Shown here: in pieces, positions 21,102 through 29,169 of the stretch
Numbering within the stretch: the stretch's first letter is position 1
How the letters are laid out: every line of letters begins with the position of its first letter
Assembly (NCBI RefSeq): GCF_014837155.1
Contig: NZ_JACYHA010000020.1
Coordinates: forward strand, 1 to 64,000
Length of the DNA stretch: 64,000 bases
Source: Litchfieldia stipae
Lineage (GTDB): Bacteria > Bacillota > Bacilli > Bacillales > Bacillaceae_L
Direction of reading: 5' to 3'
Position numbers and translations under genes: made by a program
The notes under the pieces: generated by a model
What the model saw: only the letters and a program-made list of their open reading frames with translations
Databases searched by the model: none
Told to the model about the DNA's origin: nothing

Positions 21102-21800
21102 TTAATTGAGAACTAGTAAAAGATAATATGTTTCTTTTTCATAATTCCAAAAGAGAAAAAGCTGTTCAATCTCTTTCTTGAAAATGCTTGTTAATGATTT
21201 CGTTTGTGAATGATAAAATTGCCGAATTTCTTTTTCCCGTTCTTTCATAAGTTCAACTAGTCCTTTTTTTAAGAGAAGTTTTTCAATCGGCATTAAATCA
21301 GCCTTACATTTCACGACATACATATTTTGACTGAGTTGATCAAGATCCACCTCTTTTATTTGTTGAACTAACTGATCTCCATATAACCTAAATTCACTTT
21401 CAACTTTAAGTTCAAGCCCTGGTTCTGCATTAGAATACGTTTGTTCTTCCCATTCACCCAAGATTACCCCTGTATTATTTAGGTAATTCCAATCTGTATA
21501 GAATGCTTCTACCCTTTTTCCAAAAGTAGACATTAGCATATCATTTAGTGAATGATAGATATCCTTCATCACTGTATTTCGAATACTTTCTGCTACCTGG
21601 ATCTTTCCTTCACTAATAAGTGCTTCTTCAATTGGAGTTATGTATTTTTTTAAATGAATGACTATAAATTGATCTGATATTTGAGTGAAGCAATTTTCAG
21701 GGCCTTTCCCAAACTTCTTTTTAATAATTTTACTAGTATAGCTGCTTAGTGCTGTTAATTCTTCATGTTGGTTAATGCTGATAACCGTTTCTCTTCTCAT
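21102..21800 (-). CDS. DUF2294 protein, duplicated domain (paralogue 2)
   Basis: 232 residues, clearly related to the downstream neighbour through the whole length: SYTSKIIKKKFGKGPENCF, YITPIEEALISEG, FYTDWNYLNNTG and in the second half MYVVKCKADLMPIEKLLLKKG. The pair arose by tandem gene duplication of an already internally duplicated protein. An AGGGGG ribosome site precedes the ATG. Function is unknown; the shared HDWN/TDWN-Y-NN-G motif may be functional. Confidence 0.8.
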   Translation of the reverse strand: MRRETVISINQHEELTALSSYTSKIIKKKFGKGPENCFTQISDQFIVIHLKKYITPIEEALISEGKIQVAESIRNTVMKDIYHSLNDMLMSTFGKRVEAFYTDWNYLNNTGVILGEWEEQTYSNAEPGLELKVESEFRLYGDQLVQQIKEVDLDQLSQNMYVVKCKADLMPIEKLLLKKGLVELMKEREKEIRQFYHSQTKSLTSIFKKEIEQLFLFWNYEKETYYLLLVLN

Positions 21801-21840
21801 GATACCCCCTACTTCTTCCTTTTCTAAAAAAAAACATAAA

Positions 21841-21872
21841 AAGGCCTAACCTCTATAAAGAAGTTAGGCCAT
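21841..21872 (-). terminator. hairpin terminator before DUF2294 paralogue 2
   Basis: GGCCTAACCTC pairs with GAAGTTAGGCC (one G-U pair), followed on the minus strand by TTTTTATGTTTTTTTTT. It lies about 200 bp past the flippase gene and 40 bp before the DUF2294 start. It either ends a long 3' tail of the flippase transcript or attenuates a DUF2294 leader; the sequence does not decide. Confidence 0.75.
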
Positions 21873-22069
21873 GGATAGACTATATAATTTCTTCCATTTA
21901 CCATTCAATCATCATATTTCATTTAATGTAGTAATTTCTTAAATCTGATAAAACAAGAATCAATGACGGATAGACATTAATCATTACTAATATATCATGT
22001 AAATCCATTTTCAACAATAAAAACCATTTGAATTTTCATTATGATGTGAAGAGATATTACATAGAAAGC

Positions 22070-23398
22070 CTAATTGTAATTTTTAACCGGTACTTTAAGA
22101 AAAACGGTTAATCCAATTTTTTTACAAATCGTCACATAATGCATCAAAGTTAATAAGACAGCCCCCATGTTCATTCCAATAATGATTCCTTCCATTTGTA
22201 ATTCTTGCAAGGACCCTAGGATGAACATGACTAGAAATGCAATCAAATGTGACCAGACTGTATGAAATAGCGCATCCTTTAGTAAGCCAAGTCCAATTAA
22301 GTATGCTTGCATTGGAATTACAAAGAAATGGAATAAGAAGTACGGCCAAAGCATTTGTAGGTACACAGTAGCTGCAGATGATTCAAAGAACAAATGGGTT
22401 AATGGCTCTGCAAAGAAATAGAAAATCACCACTGCTGGTACTCCATACAGCATTGTAAATCTAAGAACCTTTTGTAATAACTGTTGTAGCTTGAATAGCT
22501 CTCCTTTTGAATAGGCCTCTGATACCGTTGGAATCAATACCGTTAATAATGAGTGAGCAATGAAGGCTGGAAAGAAACCAATGGTTAATGCTACACCCGC
22601 TAATAATCCATAATGCTCGGTCGCAACCGCTGCAGGCATTCCCGCTCTAATGAGCGCAGCTTTAATCAGAAATGGCTGAATCGCATGTGTAACCGAATGA
22701 AAAATCCGAAGACCGGTTGTCGGAATAGAGACAGACATGAGCTGCTTACTTATACTTCTTTTATTTACTCTCTCACTAGGTTGTCTATTTAAAAAGCGAA
22801 CTCTAGCTCCATATTCGTAAATTAAGTAACCAAATACAAATATATCACTAATTACTAACGTACAAAGGGCAATCATCAGAGCCGTTTCCAAATTAAAATC
22901 GAACATCTGATAAATGAAGACGAGTAGAATCAATTGAATCGCTTTTCTTAAAAAATTCGAGAATGCGATTTTCCCCATTTTTTGAACCCCCATAAAATAG
23001 CCTCGAGCGATGGAGGTAAATGAGATGATTGGAATTAACGCAACCACTAACCAACGAACATATGGATGATAGTCATCAAATACTGAAATAAATGGGAGAA
23101 TTAGCACACTTAGAATGACAAAGATGATTGTCATGATGATCGTTATTTTCATAATATGTTGAAGCATGCTGCGATGATATTTTTGCTCATGTTCGGCAAT
23201 TAGTTTAGAAACTGAGATTGGTAGCTCTAAACTAGCGAGAATGACCACCAAAAAAATCGTCGGTAGGATGGTCATATATAATCCCATGCCGACCTCACCA
23301 AGTTCCTTTGCAAGAACCATGTTGAGTAAAAACTCTAAACACTCACCAATAAATGCGACCAATATCAGGACAATTGTTCCTTTTAGGAATGTACTCAT
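22070..23398 (-). CDS. SpoVB-like polysaccharide/lipid flippase (MOP superfamily)
   Basis: 442 residues with about twelve to fourteen transmembrane helices. The N-terminus (FLKGTIVLILVAFIGECLEF, then LAKELGEVGMGLYM) and RGYFMGVQKM are the hallmarks of the SpoVB/MurJ-type oligosaccharide flippases. It is shorter than SpoVB (518 residues) and closer in size and wording to the Bacillus YkvU branch, so a sporulation or spore-envelope role is plausible but inferred. AAGGAG lies 10 nt before the ATG. It stands alone, divergent from yfmM. Confidence 0.82.
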   Translation of the reverse strand: MSTFLKGTIVLILVAFIGECLEFLLNMVLAKELGEVGMGLYMTILPTIFLVVILASLELPISVSKLIAEHEQKYHRSMLQHIMKITIIMTIIFVILSVLILPFISVFDDYHPYVRWLVVALIPIISFTSIARGYFMGVQKMGKIAFSNFLRKAIQLILLVFIYQMFDFNLETALMIALCTLVISDIFVFGYLIYEYGARVRFLNRQPSERVNKRSISKQLMSVSIPTTGLRIFHSVTHAIQPFLIKAALIRAGMPAAVATEHYGLLAGVALTIGFFPAFIAHSLLTVLIPTVSEAYSKGELFKLQQLLQKVLRFTMLYGVPAVVIFYFFAEPLTHLFFESSAATVYLQMLWPYFLFHFFVIPMQAYLIGLGLLKDALFHTVWSHLIAFLVMFILGSLQELQMEGIIIGMNMGAVLLTLMHYVTICKKIGLTVFLKVPVKNYN

Positions 23399-23542
23399 GT
23401 TGTCATATCTCCTTCACTAAATTGCTTAATAATTAATGAATATGAGACAAGTCATCATTTTATTGTATAAATTTATGATTTTTAGTGAAAATTTACAAAC
23501 TCAAATTTACTTTGCTAGCTTTTATCTAGGAGAAAACTCATA

Positions 23543-23548
23543 TATAAT
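23543..23548 (+). promoter_or_regulatory. candidate -10 of yfmM
   Basis: TATAAT with a poor -35 (TTTTAT, 17 bp upstream). If used, the yfmM transcript has a leader of about 270 nt that includes the palindromic repeat at 23628-23750. The rest of the 425-bp gap 23399-23824 is AT-rich and shows nothing else. Confidence 0.35.
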
Positions 23549-23627
23549 CGTATATGTGTATTTCTTATAACAATAATTATATGGTTATGTTTAAATGAGA
23601 AGTTTCCTATTAGATAATCAAATCTAA

Positions 23628-23750
23628 CCCGCAGCTTGAATACACTTCGCGTCCGGCGGGGTGTCTGGTGAGCCTCCTCGTCGCAAGCTCCTGCGGGGTC
23701 TCACTTTGGCCACAAATCCCGCAGGAGTCTACGTGTATTCAATCTGCTAG
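23628..23750 (-). repeat. GC-rich palindromic repeat, copy 2 (long form)
   Basis: Outer arms CCGCAGCTTGAATACAC and GTGTATTCAATCTGC enclose inner GC-rich palindromes (CTCCTGCGGGG and CCCGCAGGAG; GTGAGCC and GTCTCAC). It is oriented opposite to copy 1. It sits about 75 bp before yfmM, probably in its 5' leader. Confidence 0.85.
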
Positions 23751-23824
23751 GATTTTCTCTCTCTTTTTACAATAAGAAAATTTTAATAATTAATTATCCT
23801 TCATAAGATAAAGGAGTTTTATAG

Positions 23825-25381
23825 ATGAGTGTATTATCGGTAAAGAATTTGAGTCATGGTTTTGGGGATCGTGCGATTTTTAATGATGTTTCGTTTCGAT
23901 TATTAAAGGGTGAGCATGTTGGGCTTATTGGGGCAAATGGTGAAGGGAAATCTACCTTCATGAATATTATTACAGGTCAGCTTCAGCCCGATGAAGGGAA
24001 AGTTGAATGGTCCAAAAATGTTCGTGTTGGTTATTTGGATCAGCATGCCGCATTAGAACGTGGTGCTTCGATTCGTGATGTACTTAAAAGTGCCTTCAAG
24101 TATATGTTTGATCTTGAAGCTGAAATTAATGATATTTATAACAAAATGGGTGAAGCGACACCTGAAGAATTAGAGCAACTTCTTGAAGATGTAGGTACTC
24201 TTCAAGATATCTTAACGAACAATGATTTCTACACAATTGATGCAAAGGTTGAAGAAATAGCTCGTGGTCTTGGATTAGAGGACATTGGCTTAGAGCGTGA
24301 TGTCCATGACTTAAGTGGTGGTCAGCGTACAAAAGTGTTGCTTGCTAAGCTCCTGCTTGAGAAACCAGATATCCTTCTACTCGATGAGCCGACTAACTAT
24401 TTAGATGAACAGCATATTGTTTGGTTGAAACGTTATCTGCAGGAATATGAAAATGCATTTATCTTAATCTCACATGACATTCCATTCCTAAATAGTGTTA
24501 TTAACCTTATTTACCACATGGAAAATCAAGAATTGAATCGTTATGTTGGTGACTACGATAACTTCTTACAGGTTCATGAGATGAAAAAGCAGCAGTTAGA
24601 ATCTGCTTACAAGAGACAACAACAGGAAATTTCTAAGCTAAAGGATTTCGTTGCTCGTAACAAAGCCAGTGTTGCTACGAGAAATATGGCGATGTCACGT
24701 CAGAAAAAGCTTGATAAAATGGACGTCATTGAGCTTGCAAAGGAGAAGCCAAAGCCAGAGTTTCATTTCAAGGCAGCACGTTCATCTAGTAAGCTAATTT
24801 TTGAAACAAAGGATCTTGTTATTGGCTACACAGAGCCACTATCTCGACCATTGAATTTAAAAATGGATCGTGGACAAAAAATAGCTTTAGTTGGTGCGAA
24901 CGGAATCGGGAAAACAACACTTCTAAAGAGTATCCTTGGAATCAATAAGCCGCTTTCTGGAGAAGTTGAACGTGGTGACTATCAATATATTGGTTACTTT
25001 GAGCAAGAAATTAAAGAAGCGAATTACAACACTTGTATTGAAGAGATCTGGAATGAGTTTCCGTCCTACAACCAAGCTGAAATTCGCGCGGCTCTAGCAA
25101 AATGCGGACTAACGACGAAGCATATTGAAAGTAAGATTGAAGTATTAAGTGGTGGAGAAAAAGCGAAGGTTCGTTTATGTAAGCTGATCAATAATGAAAC
25201 AAATATTCTTGTCCTTGATGAGCCAACAAACCACTTAGACGTTGATGCGAAGGATGAACTAAAGCGTGCATTGAAAGAATACAAAGGTTCGATTTTACTT
25301 ATTTCACATGAACCTGAGTTCTACCAGGATATCGTAACAGACACGTGGAACTGCGAAACTTGGACAACTAAAGTGTTTTAA
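23825..25381 (+). CDS. yfmM: ABC-F family ATPase
   Basis: A cytoplasmic protein of two ABC domains without membrane segments, expected to act on the ribosome. Walker A GANGEGKST and GANGIGKTT, signatures LSGGQ and LSGGEKAK, Walker B LLLDEPTN and LVLDEPTNHLD are all intact. The interdomain linker contains FVARNKASVATRNMAMSRQKK. The 518-residue length and nearly the whole sequence, including the end WNCETWTTKV, match B. subtilis YfmM. Its plus-strand transcript ends at the hairpin at 25454-25478. Confidence 0.95.
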   Translation: MSVLSVKNLSHGFGDRAIFNDVSFRLLKGEHVGLIGANGEGKSTFMNIITGQLQPDEGKVEWSKNVRVGYLDQHAALERGASIRDVLKSAFKYMFDLEAEINDIYNKMGEATPEELEQLLEDVGTLQDILTNNDFYTIDAKVEEIARGLGLEDIGLERDVHDLSGGQRTKVLLAKLLLEKPDILLLDEPTNYLDEQHIVWLKRYLQEYENAFILISHDIPFLNSVINLIYHMENQELNRYVGDYDNFLQVHEMKKQQLESAYKRQQQEISKLKDFVARNKASVATRNMAMSRQKKLDKMDVIELAKEKPKPEFHFKAARSSSKLIFETKDLVIGYTEPLSRPLNLKMDRGQKIALVGANGIGKTTLLKSILGINKPLSGEVERGDYQYIGYFEQEIKEANYNTCIEEIWNEFPSYNQAEIRAALAKCGLTTKHIESKIEVLSGGEKAKVRLCKLINNETNILVLDEPTNHLDVDAKDELKRALKEYKGSILLISHEPEFYQDIVTDTWNCETWTTKVF

Positions 25382-25396
25382 GGCATCATAAAAATT

Positions 25397-25414
25397 TAAA
25401 CAAACGTTTGTTTA
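25397..25414. promoter_or_regulatory. TetR-operator-like palindrome 1
   Basis: TAAACAAACGTTTGTTTA is a perfect 18-bp palindrome in the 3' region of yfmM, 12 bp before a second copy. Its form is typical of TetR-family operators, but it lies between convergent genes and no TetR gene is nearby. Confidence 0.55.
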
Positions 25415-25425
25415 GTGTTTTATCT

Positions 25426-25445
25426 TTAAACAAACGTTTGTTTAA
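25426..25445. promoter_or_regulatory. TetR-operator-like palindrome 2
   Basis: TTAAACAAACGTTTGTTTAA is a perfect 20-bp palindrome whose centre is 30 bp from that of palindrome 1, close to three helical turns, which would place both sites on one face of the helix. Confidence 0.55.
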
Positions 25446-25453
25446 TTGTTCAG

Positions 25454-25478
25454 CTGACTAGTGATTAGTCAGTTTTTT
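25454..25478 (+). terminator. terminator of yfmM
   Basis: CTGACTA pairs with TAGTCAG and is followed by TTTTTT on the plus strand. It lies just past the two palindromes and before the convergent desaturase stop. Confidence 0.85.
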
Positions 25479-26589
25479 ATATTGTTTTATCATTCGTTTC
25501 ATTCGTTACAAACTTAGCCTTTGTTTCCAATTCTTCTTTTATCATTGTGGATCTAGCTTGAATCTGAGATGGGTCTAGCCCATTTCCAAGTGAACCATAC
25601 AATGCCCCTTTTCTAGGGTCAACTAGCTCATTTCCTTGGAAGTATAAGCGTGGTGTTTTCCATAACGCTATTAATGCTTTTATCATAGGCATCTCATGAT
25701 AGCGATCTGGCCACCTTTTTTTGATCTGCTCCTTCACCAAAGGATAATACTTTGAACTCATTCCTGGAAATAAATGATGCTCTGTATGATAAGAGAAATT
25801 AAAATGTAATACATCAACCCACTTTGGCACAGTGACAGTTAAACTATTAGCCAATGGATCATTTACTGGTACCAGTGGATTTAATCTGTGATTTGTTGAA
25901 ATATAACTCATCACGATAAAATTAGCAATCAACAATGGGATTAAAAAGGCAAATAACCATTTTATCGGTCCATATATGAATAGTAAGCTAATCCATGTTG
26001 CCCAAGGTAGGATTAATTCCAACCATACCTTTGGTCTTTTCTTAACATTAAATTCTTTTATATATACTGTGAACATTTTCGCAGAATGTGCAGAAAACTG
26101 AATCGCTAATGAACAAAAACTGAAAACTGCACGAACTGATAGTGGCAGGCGATAAACCCATCGGAAAATTGGTTTTTTTAACATTCTTTCTAACGTCGGC
26201 CATGAGTCAGGGTCATGTTCGTCATCTTGTGTATGAACATGGTGGGTAAGATTATGCCATTTACGCCACAGACTTGGTCCCGTACTAAGTGGAAAAAATG
26301 CGATGGCACCAAGAAGATCACGTAGCCACCCTTTCCTAACGACCGTTCCATGGAGAATTTCATGACCTAAAAACCCCATTGCCGCAAAGCAAGCACCTAA
26401 TATAACTGCAATGGCTCCATATATCATTACATGTAAATCTAAAAGCCCAATCACTAAAAAACCTGCAATCGTTACTAACAAATAGGCTAGTCCACCCCAA
26501 AGTCTGGCTGGTACTGGCTTAAATGCTTCCTTTGGAAGATGTGGTTTAATTCGTGCTGCATACCAACCAAAAGTATGTAGTTCTTTCAT
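25477..26589 (-). CDS. membrane fatty acid desaturase
   Basis: 370 residues with four or more transmembrane helices and the three histidine boxes of the di-iron acyl desaturases: HEILHG, HNLTHH and HTEHHLFPG. It would put a double bond into membrane lipid acyl chains using oxygen and electrons from a ferredoxin-like donor. A near-perfect AGGAGGTAGC ribosome site precedes the ATG. It is not close to B. subtilis Des with its DesKR system, and no such regulators are adjacent. Regiospecificity cannot be told. Confidence 0.88.
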   Translation of the reverse strand: MKELHTFGWYAARIKPHLPKEAFKPVPARLWGGLAYLLVTIAGFLVIGLLDLHVMIYGAIAVILGACFAAMGFLGHEILHGTVVRKGWLRDLLGAIAFFPLSTGPSLWRKWHNLTHHVHTQDDEHDPDSWPTLERMLKKPIFRWVYRLPLSVRAVFSFCSLAIQFSAHSAKMFTVYIKEFNVKKRPKVWLELILPWATWISLLFIYGPIKWLFAFLIPLLIANFIVMSYISTNHRLNPLVPVNDPLANSLTVTVPKWVDVLHFNFSYHTEHHLFPGMSSKYYPLVKEQIKKRWPDRYHEMPMIKALIALWKTPRLYFQGNELVDPRKGALYGSLGNGLDPSQIQARSTMIKEELETKAKFVTNETNDKTI

Positions 26590-26654
26590 TTGCTACCTCC
26601 TAAAAAACGGTATTGATTCATATCTTTGGTTTTATTTCCATATTAATGTACAAC

Positions 26655-26685
26655 AAAAGCCTTGTTTTTATTCAACAAGGCTTTT
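26655..26685 (-). terminator. terminator of the CbiX/SirB-like gene
   Basis: AAAAGCCTTG pairs with CAAGGCTTTT, overlapping the last codons, with TTTTGTTGT following on the minus strand. Confidence 0.85.
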
Positions 26686-27435
26686 ATCATTATTCGCTTC
26701 AATTGGAATTGCTTCATAGACTCGCTGTTGGAATAGTTCCTTTAATTTCTCGTCAAACCCTATGTGCTCACATAGAATGATGTTTTTATCGGGATTATTT
26801 ACTTGGTACTGTTTCGTGATATTTTCGATTTCAACTGTAAATCCTCCTGAATACAGTAAATAAGGGATTATATAAATTTCTTCATATGTTTGCTTTAGAA
26901 CATTCCCTAATTCATCTTTAAATGAAGGCTTAGACATATTCATATAACATGTAAATACATCAAACGGTTTATTATATCTCAAACGCTGTGCGATTTCCTC
27001 AAATTGCTTTAAAGAATGTACATCATAGCTCCCATGACTTACTAAAAGAACTGCTTTAAATCTTTTATTGTTATACTTTTTAGCCTCTAAACGTTCATTT
27101 AGGATTTGAATCATTGAGTCATCCTGACCAAAGGGTTGACCATAATAGAAGGGAATGTTGGGGTAGATTTTCTTAGCTCTCATCATTTCATTTGGGATAT
27201 CTTCTCTTACATATGTTCCTGTTAGAAGGAGAATCGGCATGATTGTAACAGAAGTTGCCCCTTGTGAGATTACCGTTGAAATCGCCTCGATTATCGAAGG
27301 CCTTGTCCCTTCTAAAAAACCATAGCCCTGTAATGGGAAATCGACTACTGACATCATTTCCTTCACAAACGAAATAAATTGTGTATTACCAGACTCTGTT
27401 CTACTTCCATTACCAACATAGATCAATGCATCCAT
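26668..27435 (-). CDS. CbiX/SirB-like protein with altered active site
   Basis: 255 residues with two CbiX half-domains. SirB of B. subtilis inserts iron into sirohydrochlorin to make siroheme, using a His in the N-terminal VGHGSR motif and a second His before the DIP motif. Here the first motif is VGNGSR (Asn9) and the second position is Tyr75 in LLTGTYVREDIP. The C-terminal half instead has a His in LVSHGSYD (His134), where SirB has Arg. The usual metal site is therefore missing or moved. The gene stands alone, without siroheme or nitrite reductase genes. It may be a non-chelatase, a metal chaperone or a rearranged chelatase. Confidence 0.75.
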   Translation of the reverse strand: MDALIYVGNGSRTESGNTQFISFVKEMMSVVDFPLQGYGFLEGTRPSIIEAISTVISQGATSVTIMPILLLTGTYVREDIPNEMMRAKKIYPNIPFYYGQPFGQDDSMIQILNERLEAKKYNNKRFKAVLLVSHGSYDVHSLKQFEEIAQRLRYNKPFDVFTCYMNMSKPSFKDELGNVLKQTYEEIYIIPYLLYSGGFTVEIENITKQYQVNNPDKNIILCEHIGFDEKLKELFQQRVYEAIPIEANNDKSLVE

Positions 27436-27701
27436 ATGATTTCACTCCTTACATTACCAGATTGCAGAGGGATGCTATCTCCCTACCCTTTTGTAACATA
27501 TAGTTAAATATACTATTCTCTTATAATCATTTATAGAGGGTTTACTTTCTTTAACCATAACAATTGACCGCTTTTCACCAGATTGTAACTAAATGTTCAT
27601 ACCTCATTCTTTAATCCTAATCTATATCTCGTCAGTAATAAGTGAAGTTTGTCACATTTACATTTTGTTTTATTACCCATTTCACATAACTGTCAAAAAA
27701 A

Positions 27702-27724
27702 AGAAGATAACACATGGTTATCCT
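27702..27724 (-). terminator. terminator of yfmL
   Basis: On the minus strand GGATAAC and GTTATCTTC form a short stem followed by TTTTTTTT. It overlaps the yfmL stop codon. Confidence 0.7.
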
Positions 27725-28932
27725 CTCGTTTTCTTCGTATTTGTTTTGAATTTCTTAGGCTTATTTACAGATCGTTTGGCTACTTCGCTTCTTTTCTCTA
27801 CAATTTGCCCTTTAAAGAAGTCTTTTTCTTCAACCTCTACATTCACCTTACGAGCAAGCTGCTTCAGTTCTCTCACTTCCCTGCCTGAGACAATTGAAAC
27901 AACCGTACCAGAAGATGATCCAAGTCGCCCTGTTCTCCCAGATCGATGGGTATACTCTGTTACATCCTTAGGTAAATCATAGTGAACAACATGTGTAATC
28001 CCTTGGATATCTAGCCCTCTTGCTGCGACATCCGTTGCTAATAGCAGATTTGATTTCCCTGATCGGAAGTTTGATAATGCCGTCTGACGATCAGTCTTAT
28101 TTGCATCACTATGTAGTACCTCGACTGGTACTCGTTTGAACTTTAGTTTCTCTGATAACACACTTAGATTTCCAATATCTCTTACAAAGACTAGTCCTCG
28201 TATGCCTTCAACTCTAGATAACTTTGCAATGACCTCAATTTTATCTCTTGATTCAGCAACAAAATAAATATGGTCAACCTGTGATCCTGTATTTACCTCT
28301 GTTCGCTCTACCCTAATTGTCTTTGCATGTTCAGAAACCATCTCTTTTACAATCGATTCAGCCTGCTCTGTTAAAGTCGCTGAGAAAAGAATGATTTGTC
28401 GATCCTTCAAAGTGGACTTAATGATGTCCTTCATTGTTTGTAGATGTTCAGGGACAAGAAGCTGATCACCCTCGTCTAGTACAAGCGTCTTTACTTCATG
28501 CATTTTAAACTTCTTTTGTTTGATTAACTCCAATACTCTTCCAGGAGTCCCAAATACGATTTGTGGCTTCTTTTTAATTTTTTCAAGCTGTCTCTTCACA
28601 TTTGCTCCACCAATGAAGCTTGCTCCGTAAATGTCACTACCCTCAGACCACTTCTGAAACTCGCCAAATAATTGCATAACAAGCTCATGAGAGGAAGCAA
28701 GAATGACTGCTTGTATCTCTTTCTTCTCAACATCTATTTTATCTAAAATTGGAAGTAAGTAAGCCAAAGTTTTCCCTGTTCCAGTTGGGGATTCAGCTAT
28801 TACATCCTGACCTTCTAATATGTAAGGGATTGTCTTTTCTTGAATTGGAGTTGCTTCCTTAAAGCCTGCCTTTGTCCAAGCATCTTGAATAAAAGGCTTC
28901 ATCTTTTCTAAAACTGGCCAATTTGTAACCAT
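27718..28932 (-). CDS. yfmL: DEAD-box RNA helicase
   Basis: 404 residues with the Q motif, motif I AESPTGTGKT, motif Ib TPGRV, motif II DEGD, motif III SAT, and motifs V-VI ATDVAARGLD and HRSGRTGR. The sequence follows B. subtilis YfmL, which has DETD at motif II, so the departure from DEAD is a family trait. YfmL takes part in 50S ribosome assembly. Here the C-terminus is longer and basic (KKFKTNTKKTRG), likely RNA-binding. In B. subtilis yfmL is beside yfmM; here three genes apart. AAAGGAG precedes the ATG. Confidence 0.92.
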   Translation of the reverse strand: MVTNWPVLEKMKPFIQDAWTKAGFKEATPIQEKTIPYILEGQDVIAESPTGTGKTLAYLLPILDKIDVEKKEIQAVILASSHELVMQLFGEFQKWSEGSDIYGASFIGGANVKRQLEKIKKKPQIVFGTPGRVLELIKQKKFKMHEVKTLVLDEGDQLLVPEHLQTMKDIIKSTLKDRQIILFSATLTEQAESIVKEMVSEHAKTIRVERTEVNTGSQVDHIYFVAESRDKIEVIAKLSRVEGIRGLVFVRDIGNLSVLSEKLKFKRVPVEVLHSDANKTDRQTALSNFRSGKSNLLLATDVAARGLDIQGITHVVHYDLPKDVTEYTHRSGRTGRLGSSSGTVVSIVSGREVRELKQLARKVNVEVEEKDFFKGQIVEKRSEVAKRSVNKPKKFKTNTKKTRG

Positions 28933-29071
28933 GTAATTCTCCTTTAACTTCTTAATAATTCTTATTTTGTTCTATCTAGATCTTAACTATGAATATTTCT
29001 ACGCTACTCACTATACCATACTTAAATGAATCAAAGAATATATGTTCACAGTAGTTGCTACTTAAAATTAA

Positions 29072-29091
29072 TTAAACAAACGTTTATTTAA
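29072..29091. promoter_or_regulatory. TetR-operator-like palindrome 3
   Basis: TTAAACAAACGTTTATTTAA differs from palindrome 2 at one base. It lies 140 bp upstream of the yfmL start and next to a truncated repeat, so it could act on yfmL. Confidence 0.45.
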
Positions 29092-29094
29092 TTA

Positions 29095-29134
29095 GCTGTT
29101 TTTCGTATAAATTGTTGCTTAGTCAGACGCAGCC
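29095..29134. repeat. truncated end of the 165-bp MITE family
   Basis: GCTGTTTTTCGTATAAATTG followed by TTGCTT and, after a short gap, GCAGCC matches the left end of the element at 44702-44865 (TGTTTTCGTATATATTGTTG). The palindromic core and the other end are absent, so this is a relic. Confidence 0.55.
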
Positions 29135-29140
29135 TTAATA

Positions 29141-29169
29141 AAAAAGGTGGTGCCAGGCACCACCTTTTT
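29141..29169 (-). terminator. palindromic terminator of the yfiBC-type operon
   Basis: AAAAAGGTGGTGCC, one base, then GGCACCACCTTTTT: a nearly perfect palindrome directly after the stop codon, followed by TTTTTTATT on the minus strand. The core GTGGTGCCAGGCACCAC recurs at 61604-61620. Confidence 0.85.

Noticed and set aside
27593-27982. Plus-strand open frame spanning the yfmL 3' end
   Set aside because: Antisense to the conserved helicase and crosses its terminator; no ribosome site.
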